Source: Calycina herbarum
Taxonomy: Eukaryota > Ascomycota > Leotiomycetes > Helotiales > Pezizellaceae
Direction of reading: 5' to 3'
Assembly (NCBI GenBank): GCA_001414485.1
Contig: LLEY01000014.1
Location: forward strand, 558,001 to 622,000
DNA: 64,000 nt
The position numbers and the translations under genes were made by a program. Below, in pieces: positions 12,967 to 23,072 of the stretch. Below the pieces are notes generated by a model, which searched no databases, was not told where the DNA came from, and saw only the letters and a list, made by a program, of their open reading frames with translations. How positions within the stretch are numbered: position 1 is the stretch's first letter; the number at the start of each line of letters is the position of its first letter.

Positions 12967-13880
12967 ATGTCGGCAACCTCTTCTACTCTAAAAACCACCC
13001 TACTAAAGCCAGCTGTGGACCCCTCAGTTACACCAGTTACTACTCTTCGAGAGGAAGTGAAACTTCCTCTTCCGAAGCCGTTCGACGGCTTACCTAAGAA
13101 ACTAGCCGAGTTCTTAATAAAAGCTTCCCTCTACTTAAGTTTTTATTATACTTAGTTTAGAAGTAAAACTAACCAGGTTATATAGTTGTCTACCCGTCTT
13201 AAAAGGGCAGCTTATAACTAGTTAGAACCACACCTAGAGGATTACTAAGTAAATAAGACAGCTGAAGGAAAAGTCTCTCTTTAAATGTCTAAGAAGATAA
13301 GAGATTTATTCAGAAATATTCAAGGGTTTAGAGAAGGAATCAACTAGGCTTTTAAGGACGTTAATACGAAGAAAAAGACAGTTAGAGCTCTATACGTGCT
13401 TAAGCAAAAGGGGTTAGCTATTAAATATACCTTATAATTTCAATAGTACTTTATAAGAATAGAATAGAATAATAAAGCATTATATAAATAATTCTATTAT
13501 AGACTTAAGAACAACGTGAAAGATAAACTCGTATAAGAGGATTTTCTAGATACGTTGAATAAATTAATAAATAACGTAATTAGGATTAATAACCGTATTT
13601 ATAAAAGGAATCTAGAGAAGAAAGGAAGTTATAGTTATTAATATAGAAAGGGTAGATAAAAGGATTAAGGAGACTCTATAGAAATCGATACTACCTAGAA
13701 ATCATAGGTTCTAGGAAAGGAATCTAAGAAAGAAAACTCCTAAAGAGGAGGATTATCCTAGAAAGAGCGAAATCGTCGACGTAAGTAGAACTTATATTAT
13801 AACTATAGTCTTCCTAGCTATAGAGTAAATAAGTATAGTAAGAAGAAAGACTCTAAAGAGAAACAAGCTAACGCTACTAT
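12967..13880 (+). pseudogene. Gypsy-B copy 2 gag remnant
   Basis: The frame opens with ATG at 12967 and reads about 60 residues before the first TAG. It includes a PKPFDG block followed by KKLAEFL and L-Y-L-S-F, typical of Ty3/gypsy capsid proteins. It continues with stops to a zinc knuckle at 13795-13836. There the codons at 13795, 13804, 13819 and 13834 keep exact C-X2-C-X4-H-X4-C spacing, but all four are TAT (Tyr). The nucleocapsid would be non-functional. Confidence 0.8.
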
Positions 13881-14099
13881 CTAAAAAGAAGTAGCTTTAC
13901 TAGAAAAAATCAAACTTATAGACGAAGAACTCGAGGCTAGAGGTTATAGTATATAAATTAAAACAGACGCTGTAGATATAATAGTAGGCGCTGTATACTT
14001 ATAGCTAAACGAAGGAATTAAGTTATAAGTTAGTAAGGTATAAGATACTAATAATAATAGGGATCTATTACTTAAAGAATATTATAATACATAGTTAGA

Positions 14100-17000
14100 A
14101 ATAGATTATAAATTACCTCTTTAGATAGAATATAAATTACTACTATTAATAAGTTTATTAGAGTTATTAAAATCGATATCTAACTTATTAGAGGTAGATC
14201 TAGGAATATATAAGCCTAAATAAGGCGAAATATAAGCATTTATTAAAACCTTTAAAAGAGGGAATAAATAGGTATATATAGAAAACTAGAAACCTGATTT
14301 CTAAAGCTTATATTCTACTTAAGGAATTAACCCTACTATTTTAACTACTTATAAAATAGTTTAGAATAAATAAGATAGAATAACTTTAGTAAACCTTATT
14401 ACTAGAAGGGAAACCATTGAATTTAAAGAGCCTAGACTAAGATAAATAATATCTAGTAAGCTATTAGATATACCTGAGATAGGAGATATTTAGATAGTCG
14501 TAGATCTTTAGAAGGAAAATAGCTTATAGTAATAGCAGGGTTCTAACGACTTTATAGGACGCTCTAAACCTAGTTTTTTAGGTACGCTACCTGATAGTAA
14601 GGAAGCTATACTAGAAATAGGAGGCTAGTATACTATAGTTACTTTAATCGGAAAAGTTGGAGTAATATTTTAAGAATTAAGAAGTAGGAAATTATTTAGT
14701 ATAATCTTTTAGAAGATAAACGAATATAATATAGATTAAGAAATAGAGTTAGTATAGAGAGAACTCTACTAACTAATAATTAGAGAATTAAATACTACCT
14801 TTAGAGAAAATTAACTTATAGTAACAGCGAAGATAAGAGGAAAGGAACTCTGAGTCTTAATTAATTTAGGAGTAATAGGCAATTTTCTTTCCTTAGCAGC
14901 TTAGAAGAAGCTAAACGTTCTAATTAAAGATATAAAGCTATACTGCTTAGGAGTAGTTAATAGAATAGACGTTATATACTAGAATAGAATTATTAATTAG
15001 TAAACTATTCTAATAAAGATTACTATTAAAGGACACTGTTTAGATATATAATTTAATATTATTAAAATAGAAAGTAAGGAAGTAATACTTAGTATACTAT
15101 AGATTAGAGAATATAATCTAGATATTAATTAGAAGGCTTAAATAATAACCTTTAGTCGATATAATTATATAGGTTTATAATTATAACTTTAAGGCTAGAA
15201 CGAGGTTAGCGCCACCTCTTCTAAGACGCTAGAACACCTTGCCTAGGGTCCTTTATAAGTTAGTAAGATAGCTGATAACGAAATACCTATATAGTATAGA
15301 AAATTTAAGGCTTTATTCAAAAACCTAAAAGACTTGTAAGCCTTACTAGAATATCGCTTATAGGATTATAAGATTAAATTAAAAGAGGGTTATTACCTTT
15401 TAAAATAGAAGCTTCGGTTATATAACTAGAAAAGCCTATAGAGAATAGAAAGTTATATAAAGGAAGGTATTAAGAAGGGATATATTAGAAAATCTAAGTT
15501 ACTAATTACCTTAAATATACTTATTATTAAGAAAAAAGACGATCTAGACAAAAGAGTATATGTTAATTACTAAGAAGTAAATTACGCTATAGTTAAGAAC
15601 GCTTATTCGCTACTACCTAGCTAATACTTATAAGACAAGTTAGGTAAGGTAGTACGATTTACGAAACTAGATTAATAAAACGCTTATAGACTTATATAAA
15701 TAAAAGTCAGAGATAAATAGAAGATAGTATTTGCTTTACTATTAGGCCTTTATAAGTATATAGTTATACTATTTAGACTTTATAACGTACTAGCTATATA
15801 TTAGAGATAAAATAATAACATTTTAAGAGATCTTCTAGAGGTAATAGTAATCTATTACTTAAATAATATATTAATCTTCTTAGAAAAAGAAGAAGAATAT
15901 AAGGAATATATTAAAGAAGTCTTATAACAACTTATAAAAGTAAACTCCCGGTTAAAACTCTTGAAATACGAGTTTAGAGTAACTCGGACCCTTTTACTAA
16001 GATAGGTATTTAGCCTAGAAAAAATAGAAATAGATCTAGTAAAGATCTAGGACGTCTTAAACTAGAAATTACTAGAGAGTATAAAAGATATATAGTCCTT
16101 TCTTAGATTTATAAACTTTTACTATCCGTTTATTTAAGACTATATAAAGATTACTAAACTAATGTTAGGACTAGTTAAAAAAGCTATTAAATTTATATAG
16201 AATAAATAAGTAGAGAATACTTTTTAGAAAATTAAAGTAAAGTTTATAGAAAAACCTATTTTATACGATTTCGATATAGATAAGCCTAGTATAATCGAAA
16301 TAGACGCCTTAGACACGGTAGTAGATATAGTTTACCTATAGCTAAATAATAAAGGAAAACTTATACCTATTATATATTATTCTAAGACATTTAACCTAGT
16401 ATAATAAAACTATAGTATCTTCGATAAGGAATTACTTACTATAGTATTAGCTTTAGAATACTAGAGAATCTATTTATAGTTAGTAAAACACCTAGTTATA
16501 GTTTTATCTAACTATAAGAATCTTAGGACATTTATAACGACTAAGAAACTTATAATAAGACGATTAGCTAGATAGTTAGAGATATTAAAAGGATTTAACA
16601 TTATTATTTAATATATAAAGGGAATGTTAAATACTCGAGCTAATACTCTTAGTTAGAAACCTAGATATAAGAGAGATAAAGAGTATAAAAAGATTATAAT
16701 CTTAAAAACTCTTAAGAATAGAGACTTAGTACCTACTATATATAAAATAGTAGTAATAAATAATATCTAGATAGACAAAATTTAGAATATATACGAAGGT
16801 TATAATTAGTATATAAAAGGGAAACTATAGGTTCCTAGCTCGTATATAAAGGAGTTTATATAGGAATACTATACTATACTCGCTTACGGTTACTAAGGAA
16901 TTCGTAGAACCCTCTAAAGGATAAGATAATACTACTATATTAATTAGTTATCTATAATAGTTAAGGAAGTAATAGTAGAATATAATACCTATACTAGGAA

Positions 17001-18090
17001 TAAGGCTTCCCGCTATACTCCTTATAGATAGATAAATACTACTCTAATACTATAGATACCTTAGAAATTAATATCTATAGATTTTATTATTAAACTACTA
17101 AAGTCTAAAGACCTAATAATAGGAGTTAAATATAATACGATCCTAGTTATTATAGAACGACTTATAAAGTATATAATTCTTATAGTATATATAGAGTTAA
17201 GTATAGCTAAGGAATTAGTATTTATATTCCTTAGAGAAGTAGTCTTAAGATATAGACTACTAGAAGAAATACTCTTAGATAGAGACAAGCTCTTTACCTT
17301 AAAATTTTAGATTGCTCTTATAGAACGATTAGGTGTGAAAAGAAAGCTTTCAACAGCTTTTTACTCTTAAATAAATAGAGGAAACAAATAGATAAATTAA
17401 GTAGTTGAAACATACCTTCGTTATTATATAAACTACTAGTAAGACAACTAGGTAGAATTGTTACTCTTAACATAGTTTATCTATAATAGTTTAGTAATAG
17501 AAATAATACTTATTATACTATTTTATACTAATTTTAGATATAAATTATTAGTATATCGAGAACCGCTGTCTACGACTATTAATAACTAGCTTACTTATGT
17601 TTACGTCTTGAAAATTAAAGAGCTATATAAGAAACTTATAGAGGATTTGTAATTCATAGCTGAAAGAAATATATACTACTATAATAAACGACGTAGTTAG
17701 GAGCTAACGCTAAAAGAGAGGGATAAAGTCTACTTAGTATAAAAAAATATTAATATAAAAAGACTAAGTAATAAACTAGATTATAAGAAACTTAGACTAT
17801 TTAAAATTAAACGAGTTAAGAGACCTTTAAATTACGAATTAGTACTACTAAAGATAATAAACATCTACCTAGTATTCTATATATCTCTACTCGAACTAGC
17901 ACTACCGGGAGCACTACTAGCTCTATTTATAGAAATTCAACTAGTTAATCCGAACGCTGAATACGAAGTTAAGAGGATTCTTAACTATAAACTTATTAGA
18001 GGATAAGTTAAATATTTAATTAAATAGTTAGATTACCTATACTTAGAAAATACTTAGGAACTAAAAAGTAACCTTAACCGTTGCTTAAAA
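14100..18090 (+). pseudogene. Gypsy-B copy 2 pol with chromodomain, RIP-inactivated
   Basis: A retroviral-type protease region probably lies near 14800-15150. Reverse transcriptase spans about 15300-15950. Its active-site block at 15856-15867 reads Y-L-N-N where Y-L-D-D is expected, so both catalytic aspartates became asparagine through GAT to AAT. RNase H follows at 16255-16670, the integrase core at 16860-17700, and a chromodomain near 17950-18090 with the aromatic/acidic pattern typical of chromoviruses, expected to direct integration to heterochromatin. Numerous TAG stops are present. Confidence 0.83.
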
Positions 18091-18159
18091 GAACTTTAGA
18101 AGTTCTACTATCAAAACCTAGAGTTGCCTATATCTTGTAATTAGGAGGAAAGGATTCTA

Positions 18160-18640
18160 GAAAGGCGGGATCGAGAGACGGATCAAAGGCGGGGTCGGAG
18201 GTAGAAAGGGCGGCTAGCCTAGTAGCCTCTTCCTCTCTATACTCCTTCTCTTTCTGTCTTTCCCTATTTTTTCTCTCTTCCTCCTCTTTCTCCTCTAGCT
18301 TAGCTATAGAGTTTAAACTAGATTAAATTAGCTGCTGTTCTCGCTTATCGAGTTAGTACTAAAGTTTTTATAAACGAAGAACCTTAGTAGCCGCTTCCTA
18401 TTAGGACTGCTAGGCCCGTTCTTCTTCGTCCCTTAGTCTTTGTTATTACTAGTTGATTAAGGACTAGTTAGAAAGTAAAGGCATTCGATTTCGCGACTTA
18501 ACGTTGTAGGATTTCTTCTACCTTATATACTTAGAATATTTGTTAACCTCTAAAGTTAAGGTTATAGCTATACATCTTTGTCTAGAACGTTTGCATCGAG
18601 TATAAGGAGCTATCTCTTTACCGGATTTATTAATACGCTT
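18160..18640 (-). pseudogene. Antisense zinc-cluster/coiled-coil ORF of Gypsy-B copy 2
   Basis: The minus-strand frame lies between the chromodomain and the 3' LTR. Ligand codons lie at 18604, 18595, 18574, 18538, 18529 and 18508 (first base on the minus strand), giving C-X2-C-X6-C-X11-C-X2-C-X6-C. The second and third are still TGC and TGT; the others are TAT or TAC. A long Gln/Glu/Lys/Arg-rich coiled coil follows downstream (about 18480-18220), with few stops, all TAG/TAA at expected Gln positions. The pattern equals the fungal Zn2Cys6 spacing. Inference: a DNA- or RNA-binding accessory protein of the retroelement. Similar frames occur in copies 1 and 3. Confidence 0.55.
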
Positions 18641-18776
18641 TACGAGTTCGATCTAGCGTTTATGTTTGAAAGTATAAGTAGTGTTTATATTAAAACTAGA
18701 AGGGCTAATAGCTCTTTAACAATATTTCTTAGGCTATACTTAAGCGTAGGGACACGCTAGTCTAAGAAGGGGATAG

Positions 18777-19229
18777 TGTTACGAATCACGTTTATATAAT
18801 AAGTAGTCTAGACAGCGTTCTAACAGGATAAGGTATAATATCCAGGAAATAGAAGGTAACATAGAAGGGAATCTATAATATAAAAGAACATTTAGGAATT
18901 CTAGGATCTTACTATTAGAAGTTGGTTATAATCACGTAACTAGGAAAGATAAGCGACATAGCCGACGAGTCGACTATATCGACTATGGTCGGGCAGATCG
19001 ACTATAGCAGCCAGGGGATACGAAGGTTCTATATAAGACTAGCATGTCTACTATTAGATAGAAGCTTCGTACTCAACTTTAGTTATTAATCTTATTATCT
19101 TATTTAACATCTTTGATATAAGTAACGAGTTCGCTTCTAAGTAAACAACCCGGCGTATTTATACTTCTTACTATATACCAACCTTCGAGACTTAGTTACC
19201 TTTATTTAGTTCGTTTGAGTTTCGTTACA
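18777..19229 (+). repeat. 3' LTR of Gypsy-B copy 2
   Basis: This 453-bp LTR starts TGTTACGAATCACG and ends TTCGTTACA, with TATATAA at 19030-19036. It is followed by duplication TTTAG (19230-19234). It is less mutated than its partner at its termini. Confidence 0.93.
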
Positions 19230-20687
19230 TTTAGACGTCTTATAGACACTGTCTACTAAGGAGATAGAGTGTTTCTAGCAGACCTCGCTTCTCTAGTTAA
19301 AGTCTCTGTCTCTAACTGCTTAGTTAATAAGAATAGTGATTTACGGTTTAGAGGTAGACTATAGGTCCCTGACTATAAGCCGCTATAGACTGTAATTATA
19401 TAGGAACTCTATAATTCTACACTTACGGGCTATTCTAGCAAGAACGGGATAATTATAATAGTCTTAAGAGAGTTCTTCTAGCCAAACCTACAGACTATAG
19501 TTAAGCAGTTTATCTATAACTATAGAGTTTATAGACGTACCAAGGTCTAGAGGGATCGTAAACAAGGCCTGCTTCGTCTATTACCAATTCCTAAGCAGTA
19601 ATAGCAGGAGATCTCTGTTAACTTTATTAGACTACTACTTATAAGTAAAGGCTCTAATATAATAGCAGTATTTATAGACCGTTTAGGTAAAGGGGTGCTC
19701 CTTATAGCTTATAACTCGACTATATTATCAGAGGAATTTGCTCGCTTATTCATTACTACACACTACAGCTTATATAGACTACTAAGAGCAATAGTATCTA
19801 ATAGAGGCCTGTAATTTATTAGATAAGTATTAAAGACGCTTTATAACTTCTTACAGATTAAACGACGGATCTCTATAGCCTTCTATCTATAAACTAACAG
19901 GTTAACAGAACGAGTAAATACCAAAGTCGAGACGCTTCTACAGCAGTGTATTAATATAGCTTAGGACGACTAGGCCGACTAGCTACTAGTAGTATAGCTA
20001 GCTTTTAATAGATAGGATTCAATATCAACGAGTATAAGCCCCTTCTAACTTAGCCACGGCTATCCGTTATAGACTATTAACCTTTTAATAGACGTTGTAG
20101 TACCTGTAAATACAAAAACACTAATTTAAAAGAGCGAAGTAATAGTAGCAAAGATTAAGGCTATTATAGAATAGGTATAATTATTAATAGTAAGGGTATA
20201 ATAAGACTAGGAGACTTAAGTAAATCGTTTACAGAATACCGCTTCTACGTATAAGGTTAGAGACAAGGTTTACTTAAGCTTACGGAATATATAGACAGAC
20301 AGGGCTAGTAAGAAACTAGACGCTCGATCCGCTAAGTTTATAGTTATCGAGGTTATTAGCCCGTCTATATATAGGCTAGACACCCTGCCTAGTATCTATA
20401 ATATCTTTAATATAGACTTATTAAGGCTAGCAGCTATAGACCCGCTGCCTAGTTAAATTATAGACGATGATTAACTACCTATAATATTAGTAGACGATAC
20501 TATAGAATAGTAAGTTAAAAGAATACTAGGTCAACGGCAAAAGAAGCTCCTAGAGAAAGGCTCTCGTACTCGATTTAAGTATAAGGTTAAATAGATAGGA
20601 TACGTAAACCTAACATAGAAACCTGCTACTAAGTTAGAGGACATAGTAGCCCTAGACACCTACCTTTAAGAGCAGGAAGGGGGGTAA

Positions 20688-20928
20688 TGTCAAGGGTTAC
20701 ACCCGTAGAATAAGTCTTAGAGTACTCCAGCAACGCATTTACATAACCTCGCTTAGTAACGTATAGACGTAATAGAACCTTCGAGAGTACCCTTGGTAGA
20801 ACCCTCTAGAATGAGTTAACTGAGTATATAAGTTAGCAAGGACTCTGGCTTAGAAAGGACAATCGAATCTTCTTATACATAGACACCTCTATAGTTCAAT
20901 TCATTAGTATCTGCTATAAGTCCTGACA
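20688..20928 (+). repeat. 3' LTR of Gypsy-A copy 1
   Basis: This 241-bp LTR runs from TGTCAAGGGTTACACC to AAGTCCTGACA, preceded by a G-rich polypurine tract (20671-20687) and followed by duplication TTTAT at 20929-20933. Confidence 0.92.
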
Positions 20929-21165
20929 TTTATCGCTTATATCGCTCGCGTCGCTCGCGATTACAACGATTAGAGTAATATAAGCGATCACGTTACATAA
21001 CCACACGTGACTTCTAACAGTCTTACAACAGTGAGATCCTAAAACCCTTAAATACCTTTTTATATTACTAATTTCCTTCTATATTACCTTCCTTTCCTAG
21101 ATATCGTATCTTATTCTATTAGAGCGCTGTTTAAACTACTTACTACGTAGCTATGATTTATAACA

Positions 21166-21760
21166 CTCTACTACGTCGATCTTCGTAGGTTATAACTATT
21201 ATAGTATAGATTATATCTATTATAAACCTAGTCTTATTAAAGTTATAGAAGTCGTAGTCTAAAATCCTATATTTTACTCTTATATTTTCTACTAGTCGAA
21301 ACAACGTACTAATTAGCTTAGGATCTTCGTATAAGGCTTTTTAGAAATCGTAAACGCGATTAAAACACGTCTTAAGAGCTAGTTATCGTTATATAAATCG
21401 ATAAGCCTAGAGCTTATTAACGCGTTCTATCTCTTTTAATTCTAGAATAAAATTAGCTATATCTTCTATACTAGTAAGCTATAGTATAAACTCTCTAGAA
21501 TCTAGCTTAAGTATATTCTAAGAAATCACCTTCTCTTCTAGTATTATTAACTTATAATAATTAGGTCGTGTTTCGTCGTAAGGAGTTTAGCTAGCTATTC
21601 TGTCTCTAAGTATAGTTCTAAAGACTTTATATAGTTTTACTATAGTCTAAGTATTTATTATCTTAGATAAACGAATAACTTTAATAGCTAGAATAATTCA
21701 AGCTTCTTTAGTTTAAACTTCTATTTATAGTAGTTAAGAAAACACGTGTTAAAGTTAGTA
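21166..21760 (-). pseudogene. Fot/pogo transposase remnant, N-terminal part
   Basis: On the minus strand the frame gives a helix-turn-helix region, an LTDLEE-like block (LTILEEKVI here), a CENP-B-type HTH (about 21500-21300) and a stretch with F-N-R-x-Y-D-F, EDPK and YNF-x-x-T-x-F. This is the order found in Fot1/pogo transposases of Tc1-mariner elements before the catalytic core. It contains several stops. It continues in frame at 1510 downward once Gypsy-B copy 1 and one CTCTA duplication are removed. Known role of the family: cut-and-paste DNA transposition at TA sites. This copy is dead. Confidence 0.72.
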
Positions 21761-22020
21761 GAGTAGAATATAGAGAAAAGTAGACGACTTAATAATATAA
21801 GCGACTTGATAATAAACTACGTTATACTTTTAAAGAATATAGTTTAGTAGTTAAACTTACTAAGCTTACTACTTAATATATACTATAGTCTACTTTTTAA
21901 AATAGTTATATAGAATTACTAAAATCTTACTATTTAGTTCCTTTACCTTAGACCCGTAGGAAATTCTAAACTGGGTATATAAAAGGTCGTACCTACTTGA
22001 CGTAAGTATATAATTAAATA
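21761..22020. repeat. RIP-degraded flank at the left compartment border
   Basis: TA-rich sequence continues the Fot/pogo element upstream of its transposase frame, probably its 5' untranslated part. Composition changes to normal near 22020. I could not identify a terminal inverted repeat with certainty. Confidence 0.4.
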
Positions 22021-23072
22021 AGCAGAGAACTTTGTAACAGGTATCATAGCCCTCGTTCCTTATTTCTTTGCTTAACTCCGATATAAAATAATACTCGGGA
22101 TTCGCAAAGAAAATGTAGACCCGAATGGCGAAATTTAAAACTCTCGGCGTTTATTACAGGATTTAGGAGCTTTATCATAGAGTTCATTGTTTCGATGCAT
22201 ACTCTGGGCATACGTTCGCTTGGCGTGGGTGGGCGTTGAGTAACTCCAGAGGAAAAGCCTCGGATATTCAGTCCCCTATAACATATTCCATCAATTTGAC
22301 GCATGTAAAGCACCTGCTAACATTATGTCCCTCGAACCAACTAGCCATTTATATACGAGTTATTCTTAACTATTCTAGCTAGTCACTTCATGGTACGGTA
22401 GTACACGGGATTAAGCGAACCGAAATTCCGACTACTTACATGTATATTCAGCCTCCAAGTCCAAAACCGGTCTCCCACCATCTTTTTCGTTTGAGACACT
22501 CAATCTATTCAACGCCGTAGAGTCTCTATCTATATTTCTTCAGACTAGAGAATCGTCCATCTCTTAGCCCAAAATGATGGGTAGCGGGATGGGCTTGCGT
22601 ATCGTTATGAGCCTCTCTGGCTAGAAAAGTACGTGATAAACTTCGTAAAGCTATGCTGTAGCTCTCATTAACTCATGGATGTTCTTAACCCCGCGGACTT
22701 CCACGTGCACCATGGGCAATCGAAAAGTTTACAATATTGCTTTTGTGGTCTTTCGCTCACTGCAGCAGACCGCCTACACGTCGTAATCCTCCCGTCTTTC
22801 GTACAAATCCAACTTCACCAACTTGCAAATGGTCGAGTCGCTCCCATTCCATGCGCACGCCCCCCCACACCAAATAGACCCCTCAGAATTAGTTAGCGCG
22901 GCATCTTTAAATGCCATGGAATTAAGATCTTCTTTGCTCTTATCTTGAGCAGCCTTCTCGAGAATTAAGATGGAAAATCCACCCTCAAAACTGTCGTGTC
23001 AAACACAGCACATCTTCTCATTCCAGCAATCAGTATTCCAAATAATAAAAGTTGACGAACCTCCCAAACAAC
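22021..23072. other. Intergenic, upstream of the aldehyde dehydrogenase
   Basis: Normal base composition without RIP signature begins here. Short frames of 60-90 codons occur on both strands but show no recognisable domain and no supported splice structure. The proximal part (about 22900-23072) should hold the promoter and leader of the aldehyde dehydrogenase. Nothing else is seen. Confidence 0.5.

Larger units (their letters stand above)
12480..19229 (+). mobile_element. Gypsy-B chromovirus copy 2, inner element of the nest
   Basis: This 6750-bp element on the plus strand has two 453-bp LTRs (12480-12932 and 18777-19229), duplication TTTAG at 12475-12479 and 19230-19234, and a polypurine tract AAGAAGGGGATAG at 18764-18776. 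It is inserted in the pol gene of Gypsy-A. The equal LTR lengths and transition-only differences seen by eye fit RIP rather than random decay. It carries gag, reverse transcriptase, RNase H, integrase, a chromodomain (17950-18090) and an antisense frame (18160-18640). Confidence 0.93.
9290..20670 (+). pseudogene. Gypsy-A copy 1 gag-pol, RIP-inactivated and split
   Basis: Gag occupies about 9290-10310. Its zinc knuckle at 10097-10138 has C-X2-C-X4-H-X4-C spacing, but the second and third ligands are tyrosine. Reverse transcriptase lies at about 11150-11650 with an intact Y-V-D-D motif at 11467-11478. RNase H spans about 11890-12200. The frame is interrupted at 12479 by Gypsy-B copy 2 and resumes at 19235 with the integrase zinc finger (histidine and cysteine ligands largely turned to tyrosine), the integrase core and a C-terminal chromodomain (about 20510-20680). 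TAG stops in place of CAG/TGG occur throughout. Confidence 0.82.
8702..20928 (+). mobile_element. Gypsy-A chromovirus copy 1 (Ty3/gypsy), middle element of the nest
   Basis: This LTR retrotransposon on the plus strand has two 241-bp LTRs (8702-8942 and 20688-20928) and target duplication TTTAT (8697-8701 and 20929-20933). After removing the nested Gypsy-B plus one duplication (12480-19234) it is exactly 5472 bp, the same as copy 2 at 54482-59953. A polypurine tract lies at 20671-20687 just before the 3' LTR. It carries gag with a zinc knuckle, reverse transcriptase, RNase H, integrase and a short chromodomain at the C-terminus (about 20510-20680). It is inactivated by many TAG/TAA codons from transitions. 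Confidence 0.92.
1511..21165 (-). mobile_element. Gypsy-B chromovirus copy 1 (Ty3/gypsy), outer element of a triple nest
   Basis: This is an LTR retrotransposon on the minus strand with TG...CA-type LTRs at 1511-1975 and 8470-8701 plus 20934-21165. Target duplication CTCTA lies at 1506-1510 and 21166-21170. Without the nested insert (8702-20933) it measures 7423 bp. Order on the minus strand is 5' LTR, gag with zinc knuckle, reverse transcriptase, RNase H, integrase, chromodomain, polypurine tract (reverse of 1976-1988, AAGAAGAGGATAG), 3' LTR. All coding parts are destroyed by RIP-type transitions. Its 5' LTR is split by Gypsy-A. Compared with copy 2 it has about 650 more internal bases, so the copies are subfamily relatives rather than identical. 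Confidence 0.9.
8470..21165 (-). repeat. 5' LTR of Gypsy-B copy 1, split by Gypsy-A
   Basis: The LTR starts TGTAATAAAAC at 8470 and runs to 8701, then resumes at 20934 and ends at 21165, for a rejoined length of 464 bp against 465 bp for its partner. Across the join the sequence follows the intact partner LTR (around 1735-1760) without gap. The interruption is Gypsy-A copy 1 with duplication TTTAT at 8697-8701 and 20929-20933. Confidence 0.88.

Noticed and set aside
17061..17288. 75-codon minus-strand frame in Gypsy-B copy 2
   Set aside because: Shadow of the integrase core on the plus strand; low-complexity I/L/S content typical of the reverse of RIP sequence.
18578..18760. 60-codon plus-strand frame before the 3' LTR
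   Set aside because: Overlaps the antisense zinc-cluster frame, which has the better motif evidence; no similarity recognised.
22044..22313. Minus-strand frame of 89 codons near the compartment border
   Set aside because: No domain, no splice support, odd composition; treated as chance in intergenic DNA.
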